A stretch of DNA of 64,000 nucleotides from Cupriavidus cauae (GTDB taxonomy: Bacteria; Pseudomonadota; Gammaproteobacteria; Burkholderiales; Burkholderiaceae), in NCBI RefSeq assembly GCF_008632125.1, contig NZ_VWRN01000060.1:1-64000 (forward strand), given 5' to 3'. The notes beneath the pieces were generated by a model. The model ran no database searches, was not told the origin of the DNA, and saw only the letters and a program-made list of their open reading frames with translations. Shown in pieces: positions 51,811-59,235 of this stretch. The translations under genes and the position numbers were made by a program. Each line of letters starts with the position of its first letter. Position 1 is the first letter of the stretch.

Positions 51811-51846
51811 GTTGGTCCCGTTGGTCCGGTTGGTCCCGTTGATATG
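51811..51846 (-). repeat. 9-bp tandem repeats overlapping the flgD ribosome-binding site
   Basis: Plus-strand gttggtccc, gttggtccg, gttggtccc, then gttgatatg. On the coding strand each unit reads GGGACCAAC or CGGACCAAC, so a GGGA/GGA ribosome-site-like core is repeated 9, 18 and 27 bp before the ATG. Confidence 0.85.
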
Positions 51847-51852
51847 GCGGAA

Positions 51853-52260
51853 TCACTGACCGATGGTCAGCGTCTTGAGCATCATGTTCTTGGCGGAGTT
51901 CAACACCTCGACATTGGCCTGGTAGGACCGCGACGCCGAAATCATGTTGACCATCTCCTCCACCGGATTGACGTTGGGCATCACCACATAGCCGTCGGCG
52001 TTGGCCAGCGGATGGGTGGGGTTGTGCACCATGCGGGGCGGCGACGGATCTTCCATCACGCCACGCACCTGCACGCCGCCGATGTCGGCCTGGCCCGGCG
52101 TCGGCGCGAGGCCGAACACGACCTGCTTGGCGCGATACGGCTGGCCGTTGGGTGCCACTGCGCTGTCCGCGTTGGCCAGGTTCGAGGCCGTGACGTTCAT
52201 GCGCTGCGACTGCGCGGCCATCGCCGAGCCCGTCACGTCGAAGATATTCATTGCCGGCAT
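51853..52260 (-). CDS. flgC: Flagellar proximal rod protein FlgC
   Basis: 135 residues. NIFDVTGSAMAAQSQRMNVTASNLANADS at the N-terminus and VMPNVNPVEEMVNMISASRSYQANVEVLNSAKNMMLKTLTIGQ at the C-terminus. Proximal rod component; 7 bp after flgB. Confidence 0.96.
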   Translation of the reverse strand: MPAMNIFDVTGSAMAAQSQRMNVTASNLANADSAVAPNGQPYRAKQVVFGLAPTPGQADIGGVQVRGVMEDPSPPRMVHNPTHPLANADGYVVMPNVNPVEEMVNMISASRSYQANVEVLNSAKNMMLKTLTIGQ

Positions 52261-52267
52261 GGTTTCC

Positions 52268-52675
52268 TCACGACTGGATGGCGGACAACATGCCCTTGAT
52301 CTTCGCGTTCATCACCGTCAGGCCGAACTCGTACTTGACCGCGTTGTCGGCGAAGGCCACCCGTTCGGTGTCCATTTCGACGGTGTTGCCGTCGATGCTC
52401 GATTGCATCGGAATGCGGTACGCCAGTTCGAACTCGCTGGCGACCGAGGCCTGGCCCGGCAGATGGCGCGTCGACGTGGTCGACAGCGACACGCCGTTGG
52501 CCTGCCGCCCCCGCTCGACCGATTCGGACAGCTGGCTGGCAAAGTCGAAGTCGCGGGCCTTGAAGCCCGGCGTATCGGCATTGGCGATATTGGCGGCGAT
52601 TACCGATTGCCGCTGATTGCGCAAGTTCAACGCTTCCTGCTGGAAACGGAACGACGCATCGAGTCTGTCGATCAT
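52268..52675 (-). CDS. flgB: Flagellar proximal rod protein FlgB
   Basis: 135 residues. MIDRLDASFRFQQEALNLRNQRQSVIAANIANADTPGFKARDFDFASQL and the C-terminal FADNAVKYEFGLTVMNAKIKGMLSAIQS define FlgB. First gene of the flgBCDEFGHIJ operon, divergent from flgA. Confidence 0.96.
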   Translation of the reverse strand: MIDRLDASFRFQQEALNLRNQRQSVIAANIANADTPGFKARDFDFASQLSESVERGRQANGVSLSTTSTRHLPGQASVASEFELAYRIPMQSSIDGNTVEMDTERVAFADNAVKYEFGLTVMNAKIKGMLSAIQS

Positions 52676-52993
52676 GTCCGTATCTCGCTATCTCTCGCTA
52701 TCGAGGAACGTGTGACGAAACCACGCGCCCCTGCGTCGGCAAAGGCGTGAGGGCGGCCGGGAATGGACCCGGCCTTCTTTACGGGTGCCATCTTAGGTGG
52801 CGGGTGGCCAGTGCAATCGGACGAATAGGACGGGGAAATCTGCGCATTTCGGGCCGAGGGCGCGCGGGCCCCTGCCTACAATGGGGTCTCGTTGCCGGGC
52901 TCATCGCGTCTACACGCGCCCCACACGCGCTACGCGCGTGCCTGCGCCCGGCTTCCCCGTTTTCCTTTTCGCTCCGCCTGCCGGGATCACGCC
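52676..52993. other. Divergent flgB/flgA intergenic region
   Basis: 318 bp that must contain the promoters of the flgB operon and of flgA. I see no good sigma-28 or sigma-54 match; class II control by FlhDC would be normal in this group but I cannot recognise a box. A GGCCGGG...CCCGGCC hairpin lies near 52755-52775. Confidence 0.5.
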
Positions 52994-53809
52994 ATGTCCA
53001 GCTCGCCCCGCTGCTCGCTCCGTCGCTCGCACCATCGCTCGAACCGATCGGCACCGGCCCGCCTCGCCTTGCTGGCGCTCTGCGCGGCGCTGCATTGCAC
53101 CGCCGCGCTGGCGGCGACCGCCACGACGACGCCCGTGCCGTCCGCACCGTCCGCACCGTCCGCGCCGCCGCACGCTGCGCAGCCGTCGCCGTTCACCGAC
53201 GATCCGGTGCGCGTCGCGGTCGAGCAGTTCCTGCTGCGCGAGACCGCCGGGCTGCCGGGCAAGGCCAGCATCCAGGTGGTGCCGCCGTCGGGCGGGCGCG
53301 CGCGCGAATGCGTGTCGCCGCAGCCGTTCCTGCCGGGCGGCGCGGCGGCCTGGGGCCGCGTCTCGGTCGGCGTGCGCTGCGGCGGCGAGCGGCCGTGGAC
53401 ACGCTACGTCCAGGCGCGCGTCTCGGTGGTGGCCGATTACTATGTCGCCGCGCATGCGCTGGCGCCCGGCCAGCCGATCGGTCCGGCCGACCTGGAACAG
53501 CGCCAGGGCGATCTGGCCGGCCTGCCGCGCGCGGTCGTCACCGACCCGGCCCAGCTCGAAGGCGCGGTCACGGCCAACCGGATCGCCGCCGGCTCGCCGC
53601 TGCGGATGGACATGGTCAGGAAGGCGATCGCGGTCAAGCAGGGCCAGATGGTCTCGGTGACCATCGAAGGCGAGGCCTTCCAGATCCGCAGCGAGGGCAA
53701 GATCCTGGCCGACGCCGCCGCGGGCAATACCGTGCAGGTGCGGCTCAAGAGCGGCCAGGTGGTCAACGGGCTGGTCCGGGACGCGGACACGGTGGTGCTG
53801 CAGCAATAG
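52994..53809 (+). CDS. flgA: Flagella basal body P-ring formation protein FlgA
   Basis: 271 residues from ATG 52994; the frame opens 34 codons earlier without homology. Signal peptide with a long basic N-region, hydrophobic core ARLALLALCAALHCTAALA. The SAF-domain region at the C-terminus (VVADYYVAAHALAPGQPIGPADLEQRQGDLAGLP ... GSPLRMDMVRKAIAVKQGQMVSVTIEGEAFQIRSEGKILADAAAGNTVQVRLKSGQVVNGLV) identifies FlgA, the periplasmic chaperone for FlgI. Confidence 0.94.
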   Translation: MSSSPRCSLRRSHHRSNRSAPARLALLALCAALHCTAALAATATTTPVPSAPSAPSAPPHAAQPSPFTDDPVRVAVEQFLLRETAGLPGKASIQVVPPSGGRARECVSPQPFLPGGAAAWGRVSVGVRCGGERPWTRYVQARVSVVADYYVAAHALAPGQPIGPADLEQRQGDLAGLPRAVVTDPAQLEGAVTANRIAAGSPLRMDMVRKAIAVKQGQMVSVTIEGEAFQIRSEGKILADAAAGNTVQVRLKSGQVVNGLVRDADTVVLQQ

Positions 53810-53855
53810 CCCCCGAAGCCCCCGACTTCGTTACAGCGTGTCACAATTCGCGTCC

Positions 53856-53882
53856 TAAAGTTTGGCGACCCTGCGCCGTTAA
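53856..53882 (+). promoter_or_regulatory. Sigma-28 (FliA) promoter of flgMN
   Basis: TAAAGTTT at 53856-53863, 11-bp spacer, GCCGTTAA at 53875-53882: one mismatch to TAAAGTTT-N11-GCCGATAA. 27 bp before the flgM start codon. Confidence 0.9.
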
Positions 53883-53909
53883 GCTGAGCAAACCCAGCAA
53901 GGACATCCC

Positions 53910-54218
53910 GTGAAGATCCACCAATCGACTCTGCCGCGCACCGGCGAAGGTGCCGCTGAAAGCACTGGACGCACCGCGTCGAGCCCCGTTGCGGGCGCCG
54001 CACCGGCCGCGGGCGGCCTGACCATGAGCCCGCTGGGCACCCAGGTTCGCGATATCGGCACGCGCCTCGCCCATGAGGCCGACGGCGATATCGACCAGGC
54101 CAAGGTGGACGAGATCCGCCAGGCCATCGCCGAGGGCCGCCTGAAGATGGACCCCAGCAAGATCGCCGACGGTCTGCTGGCCACGCTGCGCGAACTGACG
54201 CAGGACAACGGCCGCTGA
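53910..54218 (+). CDS. flgM: Anti-sigma-28 factor FlgM
   Basis: 102 residues from GTG 53910, with AGCAAGGA upstream. N-terminal half Thr/Ala/Gly-rich and disordered, C-terminal FliA-binding helices (VDEIRQAIAEGRLKMDPSKIADGLLATLREL). Holds FliA inactive until exported through the completed hook. Transcribed from its own sigma-28 promoter, giving feedback control; flgN follows. Confidence 0.95.
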   Translation: MKIHQSTLPRTGEGAAESTGRTASSPVAGAAPAAGGLTMSPLGTQVRDIGTRLAHEADGDIDQAKVDEIRQAIAEGRLKMDPSKIADGLLATLRELTQDNGR

Positions 54219-54323
54219 GCAGGCATCGATATCGCGTTGATCCTGCGTCGATCCTGCGTTCGATCCCGATATCCGCGCCGCCCGGCCCCCGATTCCCCAC
54301 CGACTTCCTTCGACTTCGCGCCC

Positions 54324-54782
54324 ATGAGCCAAGCCCTGATCGCCAGCATGCAGCACGAAACGCAAGCCATCGCGGCCTTTGTCGATGCCCTGCAGCAGGA
54401 ACGGAACGCGATTCGCACCGGCGACTTCCAGTCGCTGGGCGAGCTGGTGCAGCACAAGCAGGAACTGGCACAGCAGATCGCCCAGCTGGGCACCGCGCGC
54501 CAGGCGCAGATGGCCGCGCTCGGCATTCGCGTGGGCGGCGGCCGGCAGCTGGTGGGACTGCATATCGACGAAGGCGTCGCCACCGCGTGGCGCACGCTGG
54601 TGCTGACCGCGCGCGGCGCGGCCGAGGCCAATGCGCTGAGCGGGGCCGTGGTGTCCGCGCATCTGGAATACACGCAGGACGCGCTGCAGACGCTGCGCCA
54701 GCGCGGCGACACGGCGACGGTCTACGGCCGCAACGGCCGCGCGCAAGCCGGCCCGCGCGGCGTCAGCCTGGCCAGCGGCTAA
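54324..54782 (+). CDS. flgN: Flagellar export chaperone FlgN
   Basis: 152 residues from ATG 54324; the upstream frame has no homology. All-helical: ALIASMQHETQAIAAFVDALQQERNAI, LGELVQHKQELAQQIAQL, AHLEYTQDALQTLRQRGDTATVYGRNGRA, matching FlgN, the chaperone of FlgK and FlgL. Downstream of flgM in the usual pair, with a 105-bp gap. Confidence 0.92.
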   Translation: MSQALIASMQHETQAIAAFVDALQQERNAIRTGDFQSLGELVQHKQELAQQIAQLGTARQAQMAALGIRVGGGRQLVGLHIDEGVATAWRTLVLTARGAAEANALSGAVVSAHLEYTQDALQTLRQRGDTATVYGRNGRAQAGPRGVSLASG

Positions 54783-54798
54783 AGCGTCCGCCCTTCCC

Positions 54799-55779
54799 TC
54801 ACGCGGTCGGCTCGACCGTGCTGGCGCGCCGTCCGCGCGCCTCCAGCAGGAAATATCCCACCGTCGCCGGCAGCATCGGCAACAGGTAGTACATCGCCCG
54901 ATAGGCCAGCAGCGCCGCCAGCAGTGCGTGGTGCGGGACGCGGTCGCCCAGCAGCACCACGAACACGGTCTCGAGCACGCCCAGGCCCGCCGGGATATGG
55001 GCCACCGCCCCGGCGATGCTGCCGATCAGCACCACGCCCAGCACCACCAGCAGCGGCACCGACGACGGCAGCAGGGTCTGGATGATGGCCGAGATGGTCA
55101 GCCAGTTGGTGATCGACAGCGCGCACTGCATCACCGCGAAGCGCAGCGGCGGCAGATGGAAGGCATGCCCGCGTACCGTCCAGCGGCGCCGCCTGGCCTT
55201 GGCGCAGGCGACCAGATACGCGGCGACCACGCCCAGCAGCGCAAATCCGGCGATCTGCAGCAACGTGGCATTGAGCCCCCATTCGACCGGCAGCACCACC
55301 GTGCGGGCGGCCAGCACCGCGCCGAGCAGCGCCAGATAGCCGATCCAGTTGCTGACCACGCCGATGGTATAGACCGAGGCGATCTGTGCGCCCGACAGTC
55401 CCGCCCCCGAATAGAGCCGGTAGCGAATGCCGAGGCCGCCGACCAGCGCGCCCAGGTTCAGGTTGAAGGCATAGCTGACGAAGGCAATCACCAGCACGCG
55501 CGGCGACGACAGCCGATGCCGCGCATACCAGCGGCCCAGCAGGTCGAACGCCGAATGCCAGAAATAGCTGAGCATCACCAGCAGCACCGCCGGCGTCAGC
55601 GTGCGGTAGTCGTATTCCTGCAGCGTGACCCAGACCTCGGCCCATTCGACCTCGGCCAGCTTCCTGACCACCAGCACCACCACCAGCGCCACGAAGGCGA
55701 TGCCGAGTATGCGGCGCACCTGCGCCCAGCGGCTGCGCCGCCGTGCTCCCGTGGGATGACTCGCCTGTCTTGCCGTCAT
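54799..55779 (-). CDS. ybhN: YbhN-family membrane protein (LPG-synthase-like TM domain)
   Basis: 326 residues with about eight membrane helices; FNLNLGALVGGLGIRYRLYSGAGLSGAQIASV and AHIPAGLGVLETVFVVLLGDRVPHHALLAALLAYRAMYYLLPML are signatures of the UPF0104/YbhN group. Start ATG immediately abuts the clsB stop (no gap), as in the E. coli ybhO-ybhN pair. Role in phospholipid handling is inferred from that linkage; activity unknown. Convergent with flgN. Confidence 0.88.
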   Translation of the reverse strand: MTARQASHPTGARRRSRWAQVRRILGIAFVALVVVLVVRKLAEVEWAEVWVTLQEYDYRTLTPAVLLVMLSYFWHSAFDLLGRWYARHRLSSPRVLVIAFVSYAFNLNLGALVGGLGIRYRLYSGAGLSGAQIASVYTIGVVSNWIGYLALLGAVLAARTVVLPVEWGLNATLLQIAGFALLGVVAAYLVACAKARRRRWTVRGHAFHLPPLRFAVMQCALSITNWLTISAIIQTLLPSSVPLLVVLGVVLIGSIAGAVAHIPAGLGVLETVFVVLLGDRVPHHALLAALLAYRAMYYLLPMLPATVGYFLLEARGRRASTVEPTA

Positions 55780-56991
55780 CTATTCGGCGCCCCGCTTCAG
55801 GATGGGAAATCGCCAGGGCCGGCGCGGGGGCTCGGCGGTGGCCACCACCAGCTTCGGCGTGTGCGCCGGCAGCCAGCCGGCCCACGCGGGGAAGCGGCGC
55901 AGGAAGTGGAACATCAGCGTGGTGGCCGCCAGTTGCAGCGGCGCGCGCGGCGTCTCGCGATCGGGCGGGATCTCGCGGCAGGCATTGGCCATCAGCGTGT
56001 CGAGGTTGGCGCGCAACTCGCGCGCGAAGCCGGCGTCGCGGATCACCAGATTGGCCTCGAGATTCAGCGACAGGCTCAGCGGATCCAGGTTGCTGGAGCC
56101 GACGGTGGACCAGTCGCGGTCGATCACGGCGACCTTGCCGTGCAACGGCCGCTCGCAATACTCGAAGATGCGCACGCCGGCGTCCTGCAGATGGGCGTAC
56201 AGCATGTCGGCCATGCGCTTGACCCACAGCATGTCGGGATTGCCCTGCAGGATCAGTCGCACGTCGACGCCGCGCTGCGCCGCCTCGCAAATCGCATGTA
56301 GCAGGCGATAGCCGGGCAGGAAGTAGGCGTTGGCGATCACCACCTGATGCCGCGCGGCGCGGATCGCCTGCAGGTACTCCCATTCGATGTCGGTCGGATG
56401 CGCGTCGTTGTCGCGCGTGACAAGCCAGGCGGCCATGTTGCCGGCCGGCGGCGCGGGCGGTACGGAGGGCACGTCGACATCGCCCGGCGGCAGCGTCTGC
56501 ACGAGGAAGCGATGCACCTCGGCGGCGGCCGGCCCTTCGACCTCGACCGCATAGTCCTGCTTGGCCTGCGGGCCGTGATCGGTCAGGTGCTGCGCGGAGA
56601 AGTTGATGCCGCCGATGAAGGCGATGCGCCCGTCGATCGCGACCAGCTTGCGATGCAGCCGGCGGAACAGATTGGTCCGCACGCCCAGCAGCCGCCGGCG
56701 CGGCGCGAAGATATGGAAGCGCACGCCGGCCGCGACCATGCCGGAGACGAACTCCGGCGGCAGATCGGGCGAGCCGTAGCCGTCGACGGTGATCGCCACA
56801 TGCACACCGCGGCTGGCCGCGGCGATCAAGGCCTCGCGCAGCGCCACGCCGACGCGGTCGTCGAACAGGATGAAGGTTTCCAGCAGGACGCTGGTCTGCG
56901 CGGCGGCGATCACGGCAAACACACGCGGGAAATATTCGTCGCCGTTTTCCAGCAGGCGGATGCGATTACCGCTGGTTCGGTTGGGGCTCAT
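55780..56991 (-). CDS. clsB: Cardiolipin synthase ClsB (YbhO)
   Basis: 403 residues from ATG 56991 (MSPNRTSGNRIRLLENGDEYFP). Two phospholipase-D HKD motifs: HRKLVAIDGRIAFIGGINFS and HGKVAVIDRDWSTVGSSNLDPLSL. Lacks N-terminal membrane helices, as ClsB does. Condenses phospholipids to cardiolipin; operon partner ybhN directly follows. Confidence 0.93.
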   Translation of the reverse strand: MSPNRTSGNRIRLLENGDEYFPRVFAVIAAAQTSVLLETFILFDDRVGVALREALIAAASRGVHVAITVDGYGSPDLPPEFVSGMVAAGVRFHIFAPRRRLLGVRTNLFRRLHRKLVAIDGRIAFIGGINFSAQHLTDHGPQAKQDYAVEVEGPAAAEVHRFLVQTLPPGDVDVPSVPPAPPAGNMAAWLVTRDNDAHPTDIEWEYLQAIRAARHQVVIANAYFLPGYRLLHAICEAAQRGVDVRLILQGNPDMLWVKRMADMLYAHLQDAGVRIFEYCERPLHGKVAVIDRDWSTVGSSNLDPLSLSLNLEANLVIRDAGFARELRANLDTLMANACREIPPDRETPRAPLQLAATTLMFHFLRRFPAWAGWLPAHTPKLVVATAEPPRRPWRFPILKRGAE

Positions 56992-57132
56992 TTCGATGTC
57001 TCGCTGCCATATTCTCGGTAGGCAACAAGCACATTCAATGCCACCCGTTCGGGGCCGGCAAGAACATCGCAAATCACATCGTCATGACGGCGACTTCGAG
57101 GTCACCTTGCCGCGTCCCCGCGGCCCCCGCCA

Positions 57133-57648
57133 TCAGCGATAACTGACCGTGACCTGGCTGGCCTGGCCTTGCAGCACGGGGGTCAGCGGGCCCTGTCCCG
57201 GTATGCGGAACGCGAACACAAAGCCCTTGTCGGCGTCGTCGCCGCGGAAGGCATCGGTCTTGCCTTCGGCCCCGGGCAGCAGCACGCAGCGATTGGCATT
57301 ACAGAGATAGGCTTGCAGATTTGGCGGTGGCACACGCGCAAAACGGTAACGCCAGCGCACCGCGGTGATCACGCCTTCGGACTGCGTCAGATAGCCGCTG
57401 GGCAGGATAGGCGCCGACAAGGCGCGCACGCCGCGGCCATGCAGCGCGGGCGCCACCACCGAGGCGGTCCAGGCATGGCGCGACTCGCCGCCGAAGTTGG
57501 TGTGGATCAGCGGCGAGGCGGCGACGGGGGCCGCCATCATCATCGCCACCGTCGCCGCGGCCACCGTTGCAACCGCCACCATCGGGCGGGAGATCGGGCG
57601 CCGCAGCGCGCGGCACCACCGGACCGGGCGAGCTGGCATGCGATCCAT
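57133..57648 (-). CDS. flhE: Flagellar protein FlhE
   Basis: 171 residues from ATG 57648, overlapping the fliA TGA by one base (TGATG). A signal peptide (MVAVATVAAATVAMMMAAPVAA) follows an Arg-rich N-terminus, so ATG 57582 could be a second start. The mature part matches FlhE: SVVAPALHGRGVRALSAPI, ITAVRWRYRF, LQAYLCNANRCVLLPG, CysxxxxxCys pair, and the C-terminal FVFAFRIPGQG. A periplasmic protein reported to prevent proton leak through the flagellar export gate. Unusually placed after fliA rather than after flhA. Confidence 0.82.
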   Translation of the reverse strand: MDRMPARPVRWCRALRRPISRPMVAVATVAAATVAMMMAAPVAASPLIHTNFGGESRHAWTASVVAPALHGRGVRALSAPILPSGYLTQSEGVITAVRWRYRFARVPPPNLQAYLCNANRCVLLPGAEGKTDAFRGDDADKGFVFAFRIPGQGPLTPVLQGQASQVTVSYR

Positions 57649-58364
57649 CACAGCAGCCCGCGCAACTGGCTGCGCAGCCGGTTGATCGCCTGGCTGCGGA
57701 TCTGGCACACGCGCGACTCCGTGACCTCGAGCACCGCGCCGATCTCGCGCAGGTTCAGCTCCTGGTCGTAGCACAGCGACAACACCAGCTTCTCGCGTTC
57801 GGGCAAGCGCTCGATCGCGCGGATCAGCGCGCCGCGCATGCCGCTCTCCATCAGCAGCGTCAGCGGATTGCCGTCCTCGCTGACGGTCAGGTGGCGATCG
57901 AGGAAATCCTCCTCGCCGGAGCGCTCGAAATCCTCGTAGTGCAGCAGCTGGCAGCCATAGACCTCGTTGAGCATGCTCTGGTATTCGTCCAGCGGCATCT
58001 CCAGTTCTTCGGCGACCTCGGAGTCCAGCGGCGTGCGGCCGAGCTTCTGCTCCAGCGCGCGCACGGTCCGCTCGATCCGGCGCGTCGACTGGCGCAGGCT
58101 GCGGGACTGCCAGTCGTTGGCGCGCACCTCGTCGAGCATCGCGCCGCGGATACGCTGGCTGGCGTAGGTTTCGAAGCGCGCGCCGTGGGTGTCTTCGTAG
58201 CGGCGGGCGGCGTCGAGCAGGCCGATCATGCCGGCCTGGATCAGGTCGTCCAGTTGCACGCTGGCCGGCAGCTTCGCCGCCAGTTGCAGGGCAATGCGCC
58301 GTACCAGCGGCGCATGGGTCTGGACGGTGTCGGTCTGTTCGAGCTTTCCCTGGATCGTGTACAT
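57648..58364 (-). CDS. fliA: RNA polymerase sigma factor FliA (sigma-28)
   Basis: 238 residues from ATG 58364. Region 2: LVRRIALQLAAKLPASVQLDDLIQAGMIGLLDAARRYED and FETYASQRIRGAMLDEVRANDWQSRSLRQ; region 3: LEQKLGRTPLDSEVAEELEM; region 4: RLPEREKLVLSLCYDQELNLREIGAVLEVTESRVCQIRSQAINRLR. Directs late flagellar transcription at promoters such as the one before flgM. 19 bp after flhG. Confidence 0.97.
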   Translation of the reverse strand: MYTIQGKLEQTDTVQTHAPLVRRIALQLAAKLPASVQLDDLIQAGMIGLLDAARRYEDTHGARFETYASQRIRGAMLDEVRANDWQSRSLRQSTRRIERTVRALEQKLGRTPLDSEVAEELEMPLDEYQSMLNEVYGCQLLHYEDFERSGEEDFLDRHLTVSEDGNPLTLLMESGMRGALIRAIERLPEREKLVLSLCYDQELNLREIGAVLEVTESRVCQIRSQAINRLRSQLRGLL

Positions 58365-58383
58365 GGTGGAATTCTCGCGAGTG

Positions 58384-59229
58384 CTAGCAGGCCATCGCCG
58401 ATGCGGGCGGCGCGGCGCCGGCGGCAGCAGTCGCTGCGCCCGGCGCGCCCGCAGCGGGCATCGGTTCGGGATCGGGTGAAAGAGGCCAGCCAGCGATGCT
58501 GGCGGCAAGTCGGCGCAGCATGGCGGTGGCCGGCGCGCCAGGGAAGGCATCGACGACGCCGCGCGAGAGCGCCGTGCCGCGCGCGACCAGCGGGTCGGCC
58601 GGCAGCACGCCGGCGCAGCGCGCCTGCACGCCCAGGTACTGGCCCGCGGTGCGCGCCAGATTGCCGGCGATCGCCATCGCCGACGCTTCGCTGGCGGCGC
58701 CATTGACGACCAGTTCGAACTGCCGGCAGGCATAGCGGTGATGCAGCCGCTTGATGCAGGCATACGCCGCGGTCAGCGATTCGCGTTCGGGCCGCATCAC
58801 CACCACCAGGTTGTGCGCGGCGCCGGAGAAGCGCGACAGCGCGCCATCGGCGCCGAGCCGCGCATCGCTGACGACGGTGCGAAAGCCCTGCAGCGCCTGC
58901 AGCGCGCCCCACGCCGACGCATCGCCGGGCAGCAGCGCCGGCATGCCGGCTTCGCGGCGCCCCACCGCGGCCTCGGCCGCGATGGCGCCGGCGAGCACCT
59001 GGGCCAGCGTGCCCGACGGCGAAGCGCCGGCAAGGCGCGTGGCGCGCGCGTGCGCCAGGTCTTCATCGACCAGCAGCACGCGCTCGCCCTGCAACGCCAG
59101 CGCATGGGCCAGCCCCAGCGCGACCGTGGTCGCACCGGCGCCGGGCTCGCAACCCAGCACGGCGATACGGCGGGTGGCGCGCGGCGCCAGCATGCGGCGC
59201 AGGCTTTCGGCCTGATCGACGGCGAGCAT
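58384..59229 (-). CDS. flhG: Flagellar number regulator FlhG (FleN), degenerate Walker A
   Basis: 281 residues. MinD-like ATPase layout between flhF and fliA. N-terminal LRRMLAPRATRRIAVLG, then GCEPGAGATTVALGLA where the deviant Walker A (KGGxGKT) should be, VLLVDEDLAHARA (Walker A' region), VVVMRPERESLTAAYACIKRLHHRY. Both signature lysines of the Walker A motif are replaced (E28 and A33 in this numbering), so ATP hydrolysis is doubtful. The C-terminal ~35 residues are Ala/Pro-rich. Probably regulates flagellar number together with FlhF, perhaps without an ATP cycle. Confidence 0.85.
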   Translation of the reverse strand: MLAVDQAESLRRMLAPRATRRIAVLGCEPGAGATTVALGLAHALALQGERVLLVDEDLAHARATRLAGASPSGTLAQVLAGAIAAEAAVGRREAGMPALLPGDASAWGALQALQGFRTVVSDARLGADGALSRFSGAAHNLVVVMRPERESLTAAYACIKRLHHRYACRQFELVVNGAASEASAMAIAGNLARTAGQYLGVQARCAGVLPADPLVARGTALSRGVVDAFPGAPATAMLRRLAASIAGWPLSPDPEPMPAAGAPGAATAAAGAAPPASAMAC

Positions 59230-59235
59230 GTTGGG

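Noticed and set aside
49734..51842. 702-codon open frame on the plus strand
   Set aside because: Antisense to flgE and flgD, whose products are unmistakable.
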